Shown here: positions 39,059 to 49,432 of the stretch, piece by piece
Layout: each line of letters begins with the position of its first letter
How positions within the stretch are numbered: the first letter of the stretch is position 1
Source: Burkholderiales bacterium
Lineage (GTDB): Bacteria; Pseudomonadota; Gammaproteobacteria; Burkholderiales; Burkholderiaceae_C
Assembly: GCA_016000195.1 (NCBI GenBank)
Contig: JAECRO010000012.1
Location: forward strand, 1 to 61,776
Length of the DNA: 61,776 nt
Direction of reading: 5' to 3'
The notes under the pieces: generated by a model
The model's database searches: none
Told to the model about the DNA's origin: nothing
Seen by the model: only the letters and a program-made list of their open reading frames with translations
Made by a program: the position numbers and the translations under genes

Positions 39059-39370
39059 TCACCCCAGGTCGATTTCCACCATGCCGCCTTCCTGGCGCAG
39101 GGGAAATTCCTTCATCTGGCAGCCGGTGGGGCTCAGGCCCTTGCCGTCGCGGCCATTGAACACCCAGCCATGCACGGTGCAGACCAGGATGCGACCGTTG
39201 AAGTCCGAGTTGTTGACCAGCGACTGGCCTTCGTGCGGGCACACGCCTTCAAAGGCGCGCGGCTGGCCGCCGTCAGGCCACAGGACAAGGATTTCCTGAC
39301 CATCGAGCGAAAAAGGCACGGATTCGCCCTCGGCCAGATAGCGCTGCTTGCACAGGGTTTGAAATGCCAT
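39059..39370 (-). CDS. Rieske [2Fe-2S] ferredoxin
   Basis: A 103-residue soluble Rieske protein. Ligands are in VCPHEGQSL (Cys, His) and CTVHGWVF (Cys, His). It starts at ATG 39370, nine bases after GGGAG; the frame extends upstream into the neighbouring gene but without protein-like sequence. The DUF2779 gene ends 43 bases upstream in the same direction, so the two may be cotranscribed. Related free Rieske proteins act as electron carriers for oxygenases; here the partner is not known. Confidence 0.9.
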   Translation of the reverse strand: MAFQTLCKQRYLAEGESVPFSLDGQEILVLWPDGGQPRAFEGVCPHEGQSLVNNSDFNGRILVCTVHGWVFNGRDGKGLSPTGCQMKEFPLRQEGGMVEIDLG

Positions 39371-39413
39371 GGCGGTGAACTCCCAAAAAAATCTGACCCG
39401 GATGCCGGGCGCC

Positions 39414-40985
39414 TCAGTCGTGCCTGGCCACGGCTTCGGCGCCTTCGAACAATGCCGCCATGCGGCGCAGGACTTCGGTTTCGCGCTGGCCGTGGGCCTG
39501 CAGGGCGGCGCGCAGCCGCTGCCGGGCCGCGCTGTCCAGGCCGGGCTTGAGCGAGTGCGCAAAGGCGGCCTGGACCGACGACTCATCGACGCCCTCCAGC
39601 CGGTCAAGCATCACGCCGGGCGCCACGGCACGGCTGACGGACCTGAACGACCAGGAGCCGGCCATCGCCGGGTGGTAGTAATGCGCGCGGGCGATCTGGA
39701 ACAAATCGACGATGCGCGCCAGCACGGCATCGAGCGCGGGCGCCAGGTCGTCGAACTGCTGGGCCAGCTCGCGGATGCGGTTGCGCTCGAAGCCTGCGTT
39801 GTAGGCAAGCACCGCCCCCGTGCTGCCCAGCACCTGCAGCAGCGTGAGCGCAAAAGCACGGCGCGGATCGCCCTCGGTGCCGGCCAGAAAGCCATGCCGC
39901 ACCAGGCTGCCCGCCGGGCCTTGCACATCGCAGGTCCACTGAAAAGGCAGGCTCTGGTAGGGCCGCGTGCCCGGCCACAGGGGCACGGCAAAGCCGATGG
40001 TGTCAAAGCGCAGGCTGTGGCGCGGATAGGGCAAAGCGCGCATCAGCGCGGCCACGGCCGGCTCCAGCACCGGCGCGCCCTGCTGGATGGCCAGCGCCGC
40101 GCGGCGGTGCCGCGGATTGTCCAGCCGCTGCAGCGCGACGCTGTGCAGATTGGCATGGCCTTCGTCGCGCAGATCGGCTGCCAGCTCACGGCCGACAATG
40201 TCCAGGCAGGCCTGCGGATCAGCGGGCAAAACGCTTGCCGTGGACGCCAGCGCCTGGCAGTGAGCGGCAAACCCGCAGCCGCCGTTCTGGCTGCATTGCG
40301 CGCCTGGCGTGGCCGGCGGCTCCGGCCCGCGATCACAGGTCTTCATGGCCGACACCCAGGCGTCCACCGGGCGCGAGCCCAGCACCGGCGCCAGGTCCAC
40401 CTCGCGGAACAGGCCGGCATAGCAGCCGTGGCCGGGGTAGGTAAAGCCGGTATCGACCAGCAGCAGGCCCGCACTTTGCACCCGCAGGCCGCAGCGCGCC
40501 GCCACATGCACCCACATTGCCATGGCATCGACATCGGCCTCGTCGCCCACCGTGGCATAGCGCACCTTGAACAGACGCAAGCCGTGCTCGCCGCAGGTCA
40601 GCACGTCGATGCGTACCTGCGTGCGGTCGCCGCTGGTCAGGCAGGCGCCCAGGATGGCCCAGCCTTCGGGCGCCACGCGGTCCGAGTCCAGGCAGTCCAG
40701 CGTGCGCTGCACCGCCGCCGCCCATTCGGCGGGGGTGCCGGGCGCGGCAATGATGTCGGCGTGGGGAAACGAGGCGCGCAAGGCCGCGTTGATACCTGGG
40801 CCGTGAACCACGCCCTCTTCGGCGCTCTCGTCAGCGTCCCGCAGCAGACGGCCTGCGCCCGTCGCGGCAGGCGGCGGCGATGACGCCAGCGCCGCAGGGC
40901 CGCCCCGGCGGTGCAGCCAGAAACTGCGCGAACAGGCACGCCAGCGCTGCAGGTCATTGTGGTTGAGCAAAGGATTAGCAGCCAT
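39414..40985 (-). CDS. DUF2779 protein with Cas4-like N half and degenerate nuclease motif
   Basis: A protein of about 523 residues. The first half ends in a cysteine cluster (CDRGPEPPATPGAQCSQNGGC, then AHC) like the Fe-S site of Cas4/AddB nucleases. The second half is an RNase-H-like DUF2779 domain. Its usual first catalytic motif, DFET, reads RFDT here (LRFDTIGFAVPLWPGTRPYQ), so one acidic ligand is missing, while NAGFERNRIRELA and the later VDLFQIA are conserved. ATG 40985 is chosen for homology-like length, with ATG 40991 also possible; no strong ribosome site is seen. It is divergent from the FeSII fusion gene. Confidence 0.8.
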   Translation of the reverse strand: MAANPLLNHNDLQRWRACSRSFWLHRRGGPAALASSPPPAATGAGRLLRDADESAEEGVVHGPGINAALRASFPHADIIAAPGTPAEWAAAVQRTLDCLDSDRVAPEGWAILGACLTSGDRTQVRIDVLTCGEHGLRLFKVRYATVGDEADVDAMAMWVHVAARCGLRVQSAGLLLVDTGFTYPGHGCYAGLFREVDLAPVLGSRPVDAWVSAMKTCDRGPEPPATPGAQCSQNGGCGFAAHCQALASTASVLPADPQACLDIVGRELAADLRDEGHANLHSVALQRLDNPRHRRAALAIQQGAPVLEPAVAALMRALPYPRHSLRFDTIGFAVPLWPGTRPYQSLPFQWTCDVQGPAGSLVRHGFLAGTEGDPRRAFALTLLQVLGSTGAVLAYNAGFERNRIRELAQQFDDLAPALDAVLARIVDLFQIARAHYYHPAMAGSWSFRSVSRAVAPGVMLDRLEGVDESSVQAAFAHSLKPGLDSAARQRLRAALQAHGQRETEVLRRMAALFEGAEAVARHD

Positions 40986-41071
40986 GAGCATAAGCAGACA
41001 AAAGTGACACAAGGGCCGAACAAAATGCACATCAGGATGAGATGAAGGCAAGTGGTGCGGGTGCTTAGCAA

Positions 41072-41111
41072 GGGTCGTGCAAGCCTTGGCCGCGCAAGGC
41101 TTGCACGACCC
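41072..41111. repeat. Perfect 17-bp inverted repeat between divergent genes
   Basis: GGGTCGTGCAAGCCTTG and its exact complement CAAGGCTTGCACGACCC flank six bases. There is no T-run on either strand. It lies 55 bases upstream of the sigma-54 promoter at 41166 and 87 bases from the DUF2779 start. Confidence 0.85.
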
Positions 41112-41165
41112 GCCAGAGGCTGGAATTCATGGCGCGCGGATGGCTGGCGCACGCTCGCCCTTCAG

Positions 41166-41181
41166 CGGCACAGTTTTTGCA
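41166..41181 (+). promoter_or_regulatory. Sigma-54 promoter of the FeSII-rubrerythrin gene
   Basis: CGGCAC, five bases, TTGCA: perfect -12 and one mismatch at -24. The predicted start is near 41192, leaving a 31-base leader with AAGGAA as ribosome site. No TGT-N10-ACA site was found upstream. Confidence 0.65.
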
Positions 41182-41222
41182 GTTTGCTCAAACCACAGTC
41201 GTTAAAAAAGGAATCTCCAATC

Positions 41223-42131
41223 ATGGCAAACGTCACTTTTTCTTCCCCGGTCATGCCCCGGGACATCACGGTTTATGCCGTTGCCGGGGACCGCGGCACC
41301 CTGCTCGGACTGGCCAAGGCGCACAACATCCCGATCCCTTTTGACTGCCAGGATGGCGAATGCGGCTCTTGCCTTGTCGAGGTCAAGCACCTGTCACCGC
41401 ATGTGCGCAGCGGCCTGGCGCTGACCGAGAAGGAAAAAGAGATGCTCAAGCAGCTCGGCAAGATCACCAAGGCAGAAATCATGGATGCCGAGGTCAACGA
41501 CATGCCGCCCAAGCACCGCCTGGCCTGCCAGTGCTTTGTGCGCAACGAAGACATCTTTGTGTCCTTCGAGGGTGACATGACGCTGCCCGTCAAGGGCCCG
41601 GCACTGTCCATTGCCGCCGCGATCTACAAGGGCGGTGTCCAGATCAAGACGCTGGATGACTTCCTCAGCTACGCCGTGCAGGTCGAAGAAGATGCGGCGA
41701 TTCACTTTGAGCAGCTCAGCGAAACCATGGCGGCTTGCGGCAACGCCGATGTGGCCGCCCTGTTCAGCGATCTGGGCCGCTATTCGCGCCTGCATCTGGC
41801 AGAAGCCAGAGCCAAGTGCTCACGCAAGAACATCACCGTCACCCTGCCTTCCAGCTCCGCCTGGCCGGACAATGAATCGCCCGAAAGAACCGCGCTGTGG
41901 GCGGCGGACCCGTCCATGGCACGGCTGGGCGCGCTCAAGGCGGCGCTGCAGGGCGAACGCAGGGGCTTCGAGTTTTACTACGCCATTGCAGGAACCACCA
42001 AAGACCCCGAAATCCGCGAAGTCGCCAAGGAGTTCGTGCGCGAAGAAACGGAACACGTCGAAAAACTCAAGCAGTGGATCGAGCAAGAGGAAGCCGCGGT
42101 TCGCGCCAAGGCCGAAACCACGGTTTCCTGA
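41223..42131 (+). CDS. FeSII (Shethna protein II)-like ferredoxin fused to a rubrerythrin-like domain
   Basis: Residues 1-120 are a plant-type [2Fe-2S] domain closely resembling Azotobacter FeSII, which binds nitrogenase and shields it from oxygen: FSSPVMPRDITVYAVAGDR, CQDGECGSC (Cys42, 47, 50) and RLACQCF (Cys102). The FeSII-specific insertion between the cysteines, LTEKEKEMLKQLGKITKAE, is present. Residues 141-290 form a ferritin-like di-iron domain with VEEDAAIHFEQL and DPEIREVAKEFVREETEHVEKL, paralogous to the nifHDK-linked protein at 15256. A sigma-54 promoter lies upstream. The fusion suggests oxygen sensing or protection coupled to peroxide or oxygen reduction; this is inference. Confidence 0.9.
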   Translation: MANVTFSSPVMPRDITVYAVAGDRGTLLGLAKAHNIPIPFDCQDGECGSCLVEVKHLSPHVRSGLALTEKEKEMLKQLGKITKAEIMDAEVNDMPPKHRLACQCFVRNEDIFVSFEGDMTLPVKGPALSIAAAIYKGGVQIKTLDDFLSYAVQVEEDAAIHFEQLSETMAACGNADVAALFSDLGRYSRLHLAEARAKCSRKNITVTLPSSSAWPDNESPERTALWAADPSMARLGALKAALQGERRGFEFYYAIAGTTKDPEIREVAKEFVREETEHVEKLKQWIEQEEAAVRAKAETTVS

Positions 42132-42164
42132 GTTTTCTGGGCCAGCCAGCGAGCGAATGTAATT

Positions 42165-42183
42165 GCACGGGCACTGCCCGTGC
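42165..42183. repeat. Short hairpin after the FeSII fusion gene
   Basis: GCACGGGC, three bases, GCCCGTGC. A strong short stem 34 bases after the stop codon, without a T-run. Confidence 0.6.
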
Positions 42184-42210
42184 GCTGGCACAGCTTGCGC
42201 CAAAACCCCT

Positions 42211-42269
42211 CATGGCAAGCGCCACCAGCCGGTGAACAGCCGCGCCGGGCTTGCCATGGGCCGCCTTTT
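42211..42269 (+). terminator. Possible terminator between FeSII fusion gene and ATPase operon
   Basis: Perfect ten-base arms CATGGCAAGC and GCTTGCCATG, 28 bases apart, are followed by GGGCCGCC and TTTTT. The two flanking transcription units converge here. Confidence 0.4.
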
Positions 42270-42273
42270 TGAA

Positions 42274-43179
42274 TCAGGTCAGTGGCGGCGCGCCCGCCCC
42301 CGCCACCAGCGCCTCGAAGCCTGAAATGACATCGAACAATTCCTCGTCAATGCCGCTTTGGCGCAGGCGGTGAAACGAGCGTTTCAGCCCCTCCAGCAAC
42401 TCGTCGATATTTTTTTCAGCACGCTGCATGGCCGCCAGCCGGCTGGCGTTTTCGCTCGCCAGTGATTCGGCGCAGGCCCTGAAAAGCGAGACAAACAGGT
42501 ATTCCCGCACGAAGGCCAGCAAGGTCGCCGCCCCGCCATTCATGACCTCCGGCAAATTTTTGGTCGGCCAGGCCATGGCCGTCAGCTCACGCCGCCAGAC
42601 CTCGTCCAGCGGCAGCAGGCGCTGGCAGGCGGGGCTGTAAATCACCCCGGCGTGGGGGCTGTTGTGAAAAACGTAAACCTGCGCGATGTCACCTTTTTCA
42701 CGAAGCGTTTCAATCTCGATGAGAATCTGCCCGACCAGCGGCGTGATCGCGCCAATAGAGCCCGGCAAAATGAAGCTCTTGCCCAACTGCAAATCCGTTT
42801 CCGTCAGCCGCGAGCGGATGCGTTCACCGACGGTCCAGACGGTCTTTTGAACCGCTAAATCCTGCAGCGTTTTGATGACGAAATCGGCCATCACGTCGTT
42901 GAACTGGCCGACCAGGCCCTGGTCGGAGCCAAACACCACGGCGGCGATGGGCCCGGTTTCCCTGCGCTGCGCTGGCGCCGGGGCAAGCGGCTGTTCGATC
43001 TCGCGCAAGCACGCAACCAGCCCCAGTTGCACCGTGCGGTAGTAATCGTCCAGGGCGCGCACGGCGCTTTCATATTGACCGACGCTGGAGGCGGCCACCG
43101 CCTTCATCGTGCGCACCACGGATTGAAGGTCGCCGGCCGTGCCGATCTTGCGGCTCAGGCTGGCGGTGGTGTCGCTCAT
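42274..43179 (-). CDS. atpG: N-ATPase gamma subunit
   Basis: The rotor shaft of the F1 sector in an N-type ATPase. The 301-residue sequence has the N-terminal coiled coil [27 protein letters not shown] and C-terminal [21 protein letters not shown]. It is more diverged than housekeeping gamma subunits. It is the last gene of the operon; its start overlaps the alpha stop by four bases. Confidence 0.9.
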   Translation of the reverse strand: MSDTTASLSRKIGTAGDLQSVVRTMKAVAASSVGQYESAVRALDDYYRTVQLGLVACLREIEQPLAPAPAQRRETGPIAAVVFGSDQGLVGQFNDVMADFVIKTLQDLAVQKTVWTVGERIRSRLTETDLQLGKSFILPGSIGAITPLVGQILIEIETLREKGDIAQVYVFHNSPHAGVIYSPACQRLLPLDEVWRRELTAMAWPTKNLPEVMNGGAATLLAFVREYLFVSLFRACAESLASENASRLAAMQRAEKNIDELLEGLKRSFHRLRQSGIDEELFDVISGFEALVAGAGAPPLT

Positions 43180-44771
43180 GGCGATTCCCTGCCGGCCGGC
43201 CTGGTTTGGGCGCGGATGTCCGCTTCAGCCTCGGGCGCCGCCTCGGGCTGAAAGCTGGCAAGCGCTGTGCGGGCGATCTGCACAATCGCCGCGCGATCTG
43301 CATCGCTCAATTTGGCAGCGGTATCGAAACGCGCCTGCACCGCGTCGGGCAGCCTGGCGGCGGCTTCGCGCACGGCGTGCTCGGCCGCTGGCATACGGTC
43401 AAGCGGCACGCTGTCAAAGAGCTTTTCGGTCAATGCCATGAGCACCGCAATTTGCGCCGCGACCGGCACCGGCGCAGATTCCGGCTGCTTGAGACAGGCC
43501 CGAATGCGCCGTCCGTGCTCGATGATCCTGGTGGTGCTTTCATCCAGCCGGGCGCCAAAGCGGGCAAAGGTTTCCAGTTCCTCGAACTGCGCGTAGGCCA
43601 GCTTGAGGTCGCCGGCCACCGCGCGGTAAGAGGCGCGTTGCGCCTTGCCGCCCACGCGCGAGACGGATTTGCCCACATCCACCGCCGGCAGCACGCCCAA
43701 TTCGAACAGCGAGGGCGAGAGGTAGATCTGCCCGTCGGTGATGGAGATCAGGTTGGTCGGAATGTAGGCGGAAATGTTCTGCGCTTCGGTCTCGATGATC
43801 GGCAGGGCCGTGAGCGAGCCGCCGCCGCGCTCTTCACAAAGATGGGTGGCGCGTTCCAGCAGGCGCGAGTGGATGTAGAAAATATCGCCCGGAAAGGCTT
43901 CGCGCCCGGGCGGGCGGCGCAGCAGCAAGGAGAGCTCGCGGTAGGCGCGGGCATGCTGCGTGAGGTCGTCGTACACGATCAGCACGTCGCGGCCCATTTC
44001 CATGAAATGCTCGGCAATGCTGGTCGCGGCGTAGGGCGCAATGTAGGCCAGGCCGGGCGGGTCGTTGCCCTCAGTGACCACCACGACGGTGTAGGCCATC
44101 GCGCCCTTGTCCTTCAATATGGCGACCGCCTTGGCCACGGCCGAAGCACGCTGGCCAATCGCACAATAGACGCACACCACATCCTGGCCACGCTGGTTCA
44201 GGATGGTGTCAATTGCAATCGCGGTCTTGCCGGTCTGCCGGTCGCCCAGGATCAGCTCGCGCTGGCCGCGCCCTATCGGAATCAAGGCATCGACCACCTT
44301 CAGGCCGGACTGCAGCGGCACGGTGACGGACGCGCGGTCCATGATGGGCGCTGCGGGGCGTTCTATGGGCAATCGTGCGCTGGCGGCCACCGGCCCCTGG
44401 CTGTCAAGCGGGCGGCCCAGCGGGTCAATCACCCGGCCCAGCAAGCCGTCTCCCACGATGATGTCCATCACCCGGCCGGTGCGCTCGACTTTGTCGCCCG
44501 CCTGCAGACGCGAATAGTCGCCCAGCAGCACGACGCCGATTTCAGTCTCGTCCACATTGAAGGCGATGCCGAACACATGGCCGGAAAACTTCACCAGCTC
44601 GTCAAAGCCCACGCCCGGCAGTCCGGACACCATGGCGATGCCGGTGGAAACGCTGGTAATCGTGCCCACCTCCTGCGGGCTCAAGCGCGCCTTGTACGTT
44701 TCGCGCCCCTGGCTCAGGCCCGCAAAGGTGCTGTCCAGGACACTTTTCAGACTGTCCGGTGGCGCGCTCAT
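43176..44771 (-). CDS. atpA: N-ATPase alpha subunit
   Basis: The regulatory nucleotide-binding subunit of F1. Walker A is [16 protein letters not shown] and [26 protein letters not shown] is the conserved alpha-subunit block. At 531 residues it is full length. It overlaps the b subunit stop and the gamma start by four bases each. Confidence 0.94.
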   Translation of the reverse strand: MSAPPDSLKSVLDSTFAGLSQGRETYKARLSPQEVGTITSVSTGIAMVSGLPGVGFDELVKFSGHVFGIAFNVDETEIGVVLLGDYSRLQAGDKVERTGRVMDIIVGDGLLGRVIDPLGRPLDSQGPVAASARLPIERPAAPIMDRASVTVPLQSGLKVVDALIPIGRGQRELILGDRQTGKTAIAIDTILNQRGQDVVCVYCAIGQRASAVAKAVAILKDKGAMAYTVVVVTEGNDPPGLAYIAPYAATSIAEHFMEMGRDVLIVYDDLTQHARAYRELSLLLRRPPGREAFPGDIFYIHSRLLERATHLCEERGGGSLTALPIIETEAQNISAYIPTNLISITDGQIYLSPSLFELGVLPAVDVGKSVSRVGGKAQRASYRAVAGDLKLAYAQFEELETFARFGARLDESTTRIIEHGRRIRACLKQPESAPVPVAAQIAVLMALTEKLFDSVPLDRMPAAEHAVREAAARLPDAVQARFDTAAKLSDADRAAIVQIARTALASFQPEAAPEAEADIRAQTRPAGRESP

Positions 44772-45568
44772 GCGGCTTTCTCTGGCGCGGCGGGATGGAC
44801 TTGAGGTTCGGACTTTTCCTGGATGAGTTCGCCAATGCGCTGCTCCAGTGACGCCAGAAAATCCGCGATATTCCAGGCGACCTTCCAGCCGTTGGCCGTC
44901 AGTTCGATGCCGCTGATCAAGTCCGGCGTGGTGTCGAACTGAATCTGCACTTCACCCGAGAAGGTTTCATTGAGCGCGCTTTGTATCGCGGCCCGCTGCG
45001 CCGCCGGCAACTCGAAGGCGCTGCGCACGTGCACGGGGCTGGAAGCCGTTTTCAGCGCCTTGGCCAGACCGGCCCTGGCCTCGCCGTCAAGTTCCCGCAG
45101 GCGCTGCGTGAACACTTCGCCCATGCGTTCTTCAAGGCTCAAACCAGCCAGATCGGTCAGGACCTTTTGGGCAATGGCAAACACTTCCTCGCGCGAACGA
45201 CGGGCGATGTCCTGATGCAGGGTTTGCAGCTCGCCGGTCAACGCGTCTTGTTTCCTGGCACGCAAGGTGTCGGCCACTTGTCGCGCTTCGTCGAGCAGGC
45301 GTTGGCGCTCGGCCTTGGCCCCGTCTTTGGCTTGCCCCAGCAACTCATTGCGCTGCCGGTCAAAATCCGCATTCTTTTGCTGGAACTCGTCGCGCTCCTT
45401 TTGCGCGGCGACTTGTTTCAGGGCAGCGTCGGCAAGGGCCAGGGCGATTCGTTTCTCCCGCGCGTCGATGGCGTCAAGGATGGGCTTGTAAAGAAAGCGC
45501 TTCATCAGCCACACCAGGACGAGAAAGTTGAGCGTTTGCGCGCCAACCGTGAACCAGTCAAAAAGCAT
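44768..45568 (-). CDS. atpF: N-ATPase b subunit with delta-like C terminus
   Basis: The peripheral stalk subunit. One N-terminal membrane helix ([20 protein letters not shown]) precedes a long charged coiled coil rich in Lys, Glu and Ala to about residue 160. Residues 170-266 ([40 protein letters not shown]) resemble the C-terminal domain of the delta subunit. At 266 residues it is about 100 longer than a normal b subunit, and no separate delta gene is present, consistent with N-ATPases. Confidence 0.9.
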   Translation of the reverse strand: MLFDWFTVGAQTLNFLVLVWLMKRFLYKPILDAIDAREKRIALALADAALKQVAAQKERDEFQQKNADFDRQRNELLGQAKDGAKAERQRLLDEARQVADTLRARKQDALTGELQTLHQDIARRSREEVFAIAQKVLTDLAGLSLEERMGEVFTQRLRELDGEARAGLAKALKTASSPVHVRSAFELPAAQRAAIQSALNETFSGEVQIQFDTTPDLISGIELTANGWKVAWNIADFLASLEQRIGELIQEKSEPQVHPAAPEKAA

Positions 45569-45571
45569 GGC

Positions 45572-45853
45572 TTACTTTCCGGCAGCCAGCGCGATGGCGT
45601 GATTCCAGAACGGGTTGGCAAAAATCAGAATCATCGACACCACGAAGCAGTAGATTGCGGTGGATTCGATCATCGCCAGGCCCACGAACAGGGTCCGGGT
45701 GATGGTGGCCGATGCGTCGGGCTGCTGCGCCAGTGCGGTGAGCGCCGTCGCCACCGCCCGTCCTTCGGCAAACGCCGGTCCCATGCAGCCAAAACCGGTG
45801 GTCAGGCCGGCAATGACGATGGAGGCCACTGCGATGATTGTCATGCTGTCCAT
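45572..45853 (-). CDS. atpE: N-ATPase c subunit (membrane rotor ring)
   Basis: A 93-residue two-helix proteolipid. Helix 1 carries FAEGRA, with Glu where Na+-type rings have Gln, and helix 2 carries MIESTAIY, the Glu-Ser-Thr ion site of sodium-coupled rings. The pair of carboxylates is typical of N-ATPase rings, which are predicted to carry Na+. ATG 45853 is favoured over 45871 because AAGGA lies at proper distance. Confidence 0.9.
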   Translation of the reverse strand: MDSMTIIAVASIVIAGLTTGFGCMGPAFAEGRAVATALTALAQQPDASATITRTLFVGLAMIESTAIYCFVVSMILIFANPFWNHAIALAAGK

Positions 45854-45877
45854 AGCGAATCCTTGATACATAAGTTG

Positions 45878-46588
45878 TTATTGAATTTTGGGCGCCGGCT
45901 CAGCCGTGGGCTTGGGCTTGGGCTTGGGCACATGGGTGGCGGCGGCGATGTAAACCGCCGCCAGGATGCTGAAAATGTAAGCCTGCACCATGCCCGTGAG
46001 CAGCCCCAGCACGGTCATGACGATGGGAAAGATGAAGGGCGTGATGCTCACCAGAATGCCAATGATCATGGCCCCGCTCATCATGTTGCCAAACAGGCGC
46101 ACGGCCAGCGCCAGCGTGCGGGAAACTTCGCTGATGATGTTGAACGGCAGCATGATGACGGTCGGCTCCAGGTAGGACTTGAGGTAGCCGGCCAGGCCCT
46201 GGTCCTCGATGCCGAACAGCGGCACGGCCACCATCACGCACAGGGCCAGCGCTGCCGTGGTGGACAGCGAGCCGGTCGGCGGCTCGTAGCCGGGAATGAC
46301 GGTGCACAGGCTGGCCATGGCGACAAACAGAAACAGCGTGCCCAGAAAGCCGATGTATTTGCGCGGATGGCGCAGACCGACCTCTGCAATTTGCTGCTCG
46401 ATGGCGGTCACGATGATCTCCAGCAGGTTCTGCCAGCGCGAGCGCGGGAGGTCCGTGGAAAGCCGGCGCGTGATGAGTTTGGCGCCCACAACCAGCACGA
46501 GCATCAGTGCCCAGGTCGTTGCAATGGTGGCGTTGACCTTGAAAAATCCGTATTGCCAGAAGATGACTTCATCGGGACTAAGGTGCAT
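45878..46588 (-). CDS. atpB: N-ATPase a subunit (ion channel)
   Basis: The stator channel subunit of F0. The 236-residue sequence has five or so membrane helices and the essential arginine in LALAVRLFGNMMSGA. The C terminus ends in a Pro/Lys-rich tail (PKPKPKPTAEPAPK). It is upstream of atpE and overlaps atpR by 11 bases. Confidence 0.92.
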   Translation of the reverse strand: MHLSPDEVIFWQYGFFKVNATIATTWALMLVLVVGAKLITRRLSTDLPRSRWQNLLEIIVTAIEQQIAEVGLRHPRKYIGFLGTLFLFVAMASLCTVIPGYEPPTGSLSTTAALALCVMVAVPLFGIEDQGLAGYLKSYLEPTVIMLPFNIISEVSRTLALAVRLFGNMMSGAMIIGILVSITPFIFPIVMTVLGLLTGMVQAYIFSILAAVYIAAATHVPKPKPKPTAEPAPKIQ

Positions 46589-46898
46589 GGCGGGCCTCCT
46601 GCGGCTGGCGCGTCGGGTCTTTTTCAGGCAAGCGGGTCAGCCGCGTCACGAGCTGGCGCGCCATGACAAAACCGACCAGGCAGCTGAGCAAGCGCTGCCA
46701 GTCGCCGCCCGAGACAAAGTAAAAACCGCTCAGCGTCACGCCCATCCTCAGCAGCAGACTGCCAAACACCCAAAGCGCGGGATTGGCAGAGGCAAGACTC
46801 TTTCTAACCGTCCACCACAGGCCGCCAAAAAAGAACGCGCCCAGCGCCCCGCCTGCAATCCATGCCAGCACCAGGGCCAGTGTTTCATTCATCGTCAT
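46578..46898 (-). CDS. atpR: N-ATPase membrane subunit AtpR
   Basis: A 106-residue membrane protein specific to N-ATPase operons. Three predicted helices start at LALVLAWIAGGALGAFFFGG, WVFGSLLLRMGVTLSGFYFV and LLSCLVGFVMARQL. AtpR-type proteins are thought to help insert or assemble the c ring. ATG 46898 or 46892 could be the start. It overlaps atpQ at its start and atpB at its end. Confidence 0.85.
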   Translation of the reverse strand: MTMNETLALVLAWIAGGALGAFFFGGLWWTVRKSLASANPALWVFGSLLLRMGVTLSGFYFVSGGDWQRLLSCLVGFVMARQLVTRLTRLPEKDPTRQPQEARHAP

Positions 46899-47212
46899 TT
46901 TCCCGTTCGTCCCGCATGGCCTGGTCTTCCTTGCTGACCCAGTGCCAGGCATTCAGGCAGCCGAGTGTCAGCCCGGCCATCAACAGCGCCAGCGTCCAGG
47001 TGCGCCCGCCAGGATAGCGGCGGTCCAGCCAGAGGCCGAGCGCAGCGCCCAGCAGGGTCGGCACCACGATTGACCAGCCGACGACCCCCATCAAGCCCAG
47101 ACCAAACCACACGCCCGGCGTGGCGTTGCGCTGTGCCTTGAGCTTGCGCGCAGCCTTGACGCCGACCTGCTCGGCCAGGCCCGCATCCTTTTTCAAAAAT
47201 TTTCCGGACTTT

Positions 47213-47220
<8 letters not shown>
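46885..47220 (-). CDS. atpQ: N-ATPase membrane subunit AtpQ (AtpI-like)
   Basis: A 111-residue AtpI-like membrane protein with a charged N terminus and two helices (WFGLGLMGVVGWSIVVPTLL and WTLALLMAGLTLGCLNAWHW). Together with AtpR it distinguishes N-ATPase operons. Start ATG 47220 overlaps the epsilon stop. It is probably an assembly factor for the rotor ring. Confidence 0.85.
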
Positions 47221-49187
<1,967 letters not shown>

Positions 49188-49424
49188 CTAGCCGCCCCGC
49201 AGCGCGGCATTGAGCTGATCGACGACTTCCGCCCAGTCGGCATCTTCGAGGAGTTCTTCCCTCAAGAACGTTGCCTGCGCGGCACTCCAGAAAGGCGCAT
49301 CGGCCAGCGCAATGCCGGGCGCCAGCGGCGTATGCGCGGCCAGGAATTGCCCGATACCCTGCGCGTCCGAAGGCAGGCCCAACTGGGCGAAGAGTTCCGT
49401 GAAAGGGTGTAGCGGTTGGTCCAT
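49188..49424 (-). CDS. DUF2789 small protein
   Basis: A 78-residue protein of the DUF2789 family, recognised by MDQPLHPFTELFAQLGLPSD, FLAAHTPLAP and ADWAEVVDQLNAALRG. Function unknown. It starts eight bases after the thiolase stop in the same direction, so it is probably cotranscribed. The 129 bases between it and atpD show nothing clear. Confidence 0.85.
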   Translation of the reverse strand: MDQPLHPFTELFAQLGLPSDAQGIGQFLAAHTPLAPGIALADAPFWSAAQATFLREELLEDADWAEVVDQLNAALRGG

Positions 49425-49432
49425 GAGCACTT

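Noticed and set aside
42186..42198. TGGCAC followed by TTGCG, sigma-54-like
   Set aside because: Only three bases separate the two elements; five are required, and no gene starts suitably downstream.
43206..44804. 532-codon frame opposite atpA
   Set aside because: Shadow of the ATPase alpha gene; low-complexity translation.
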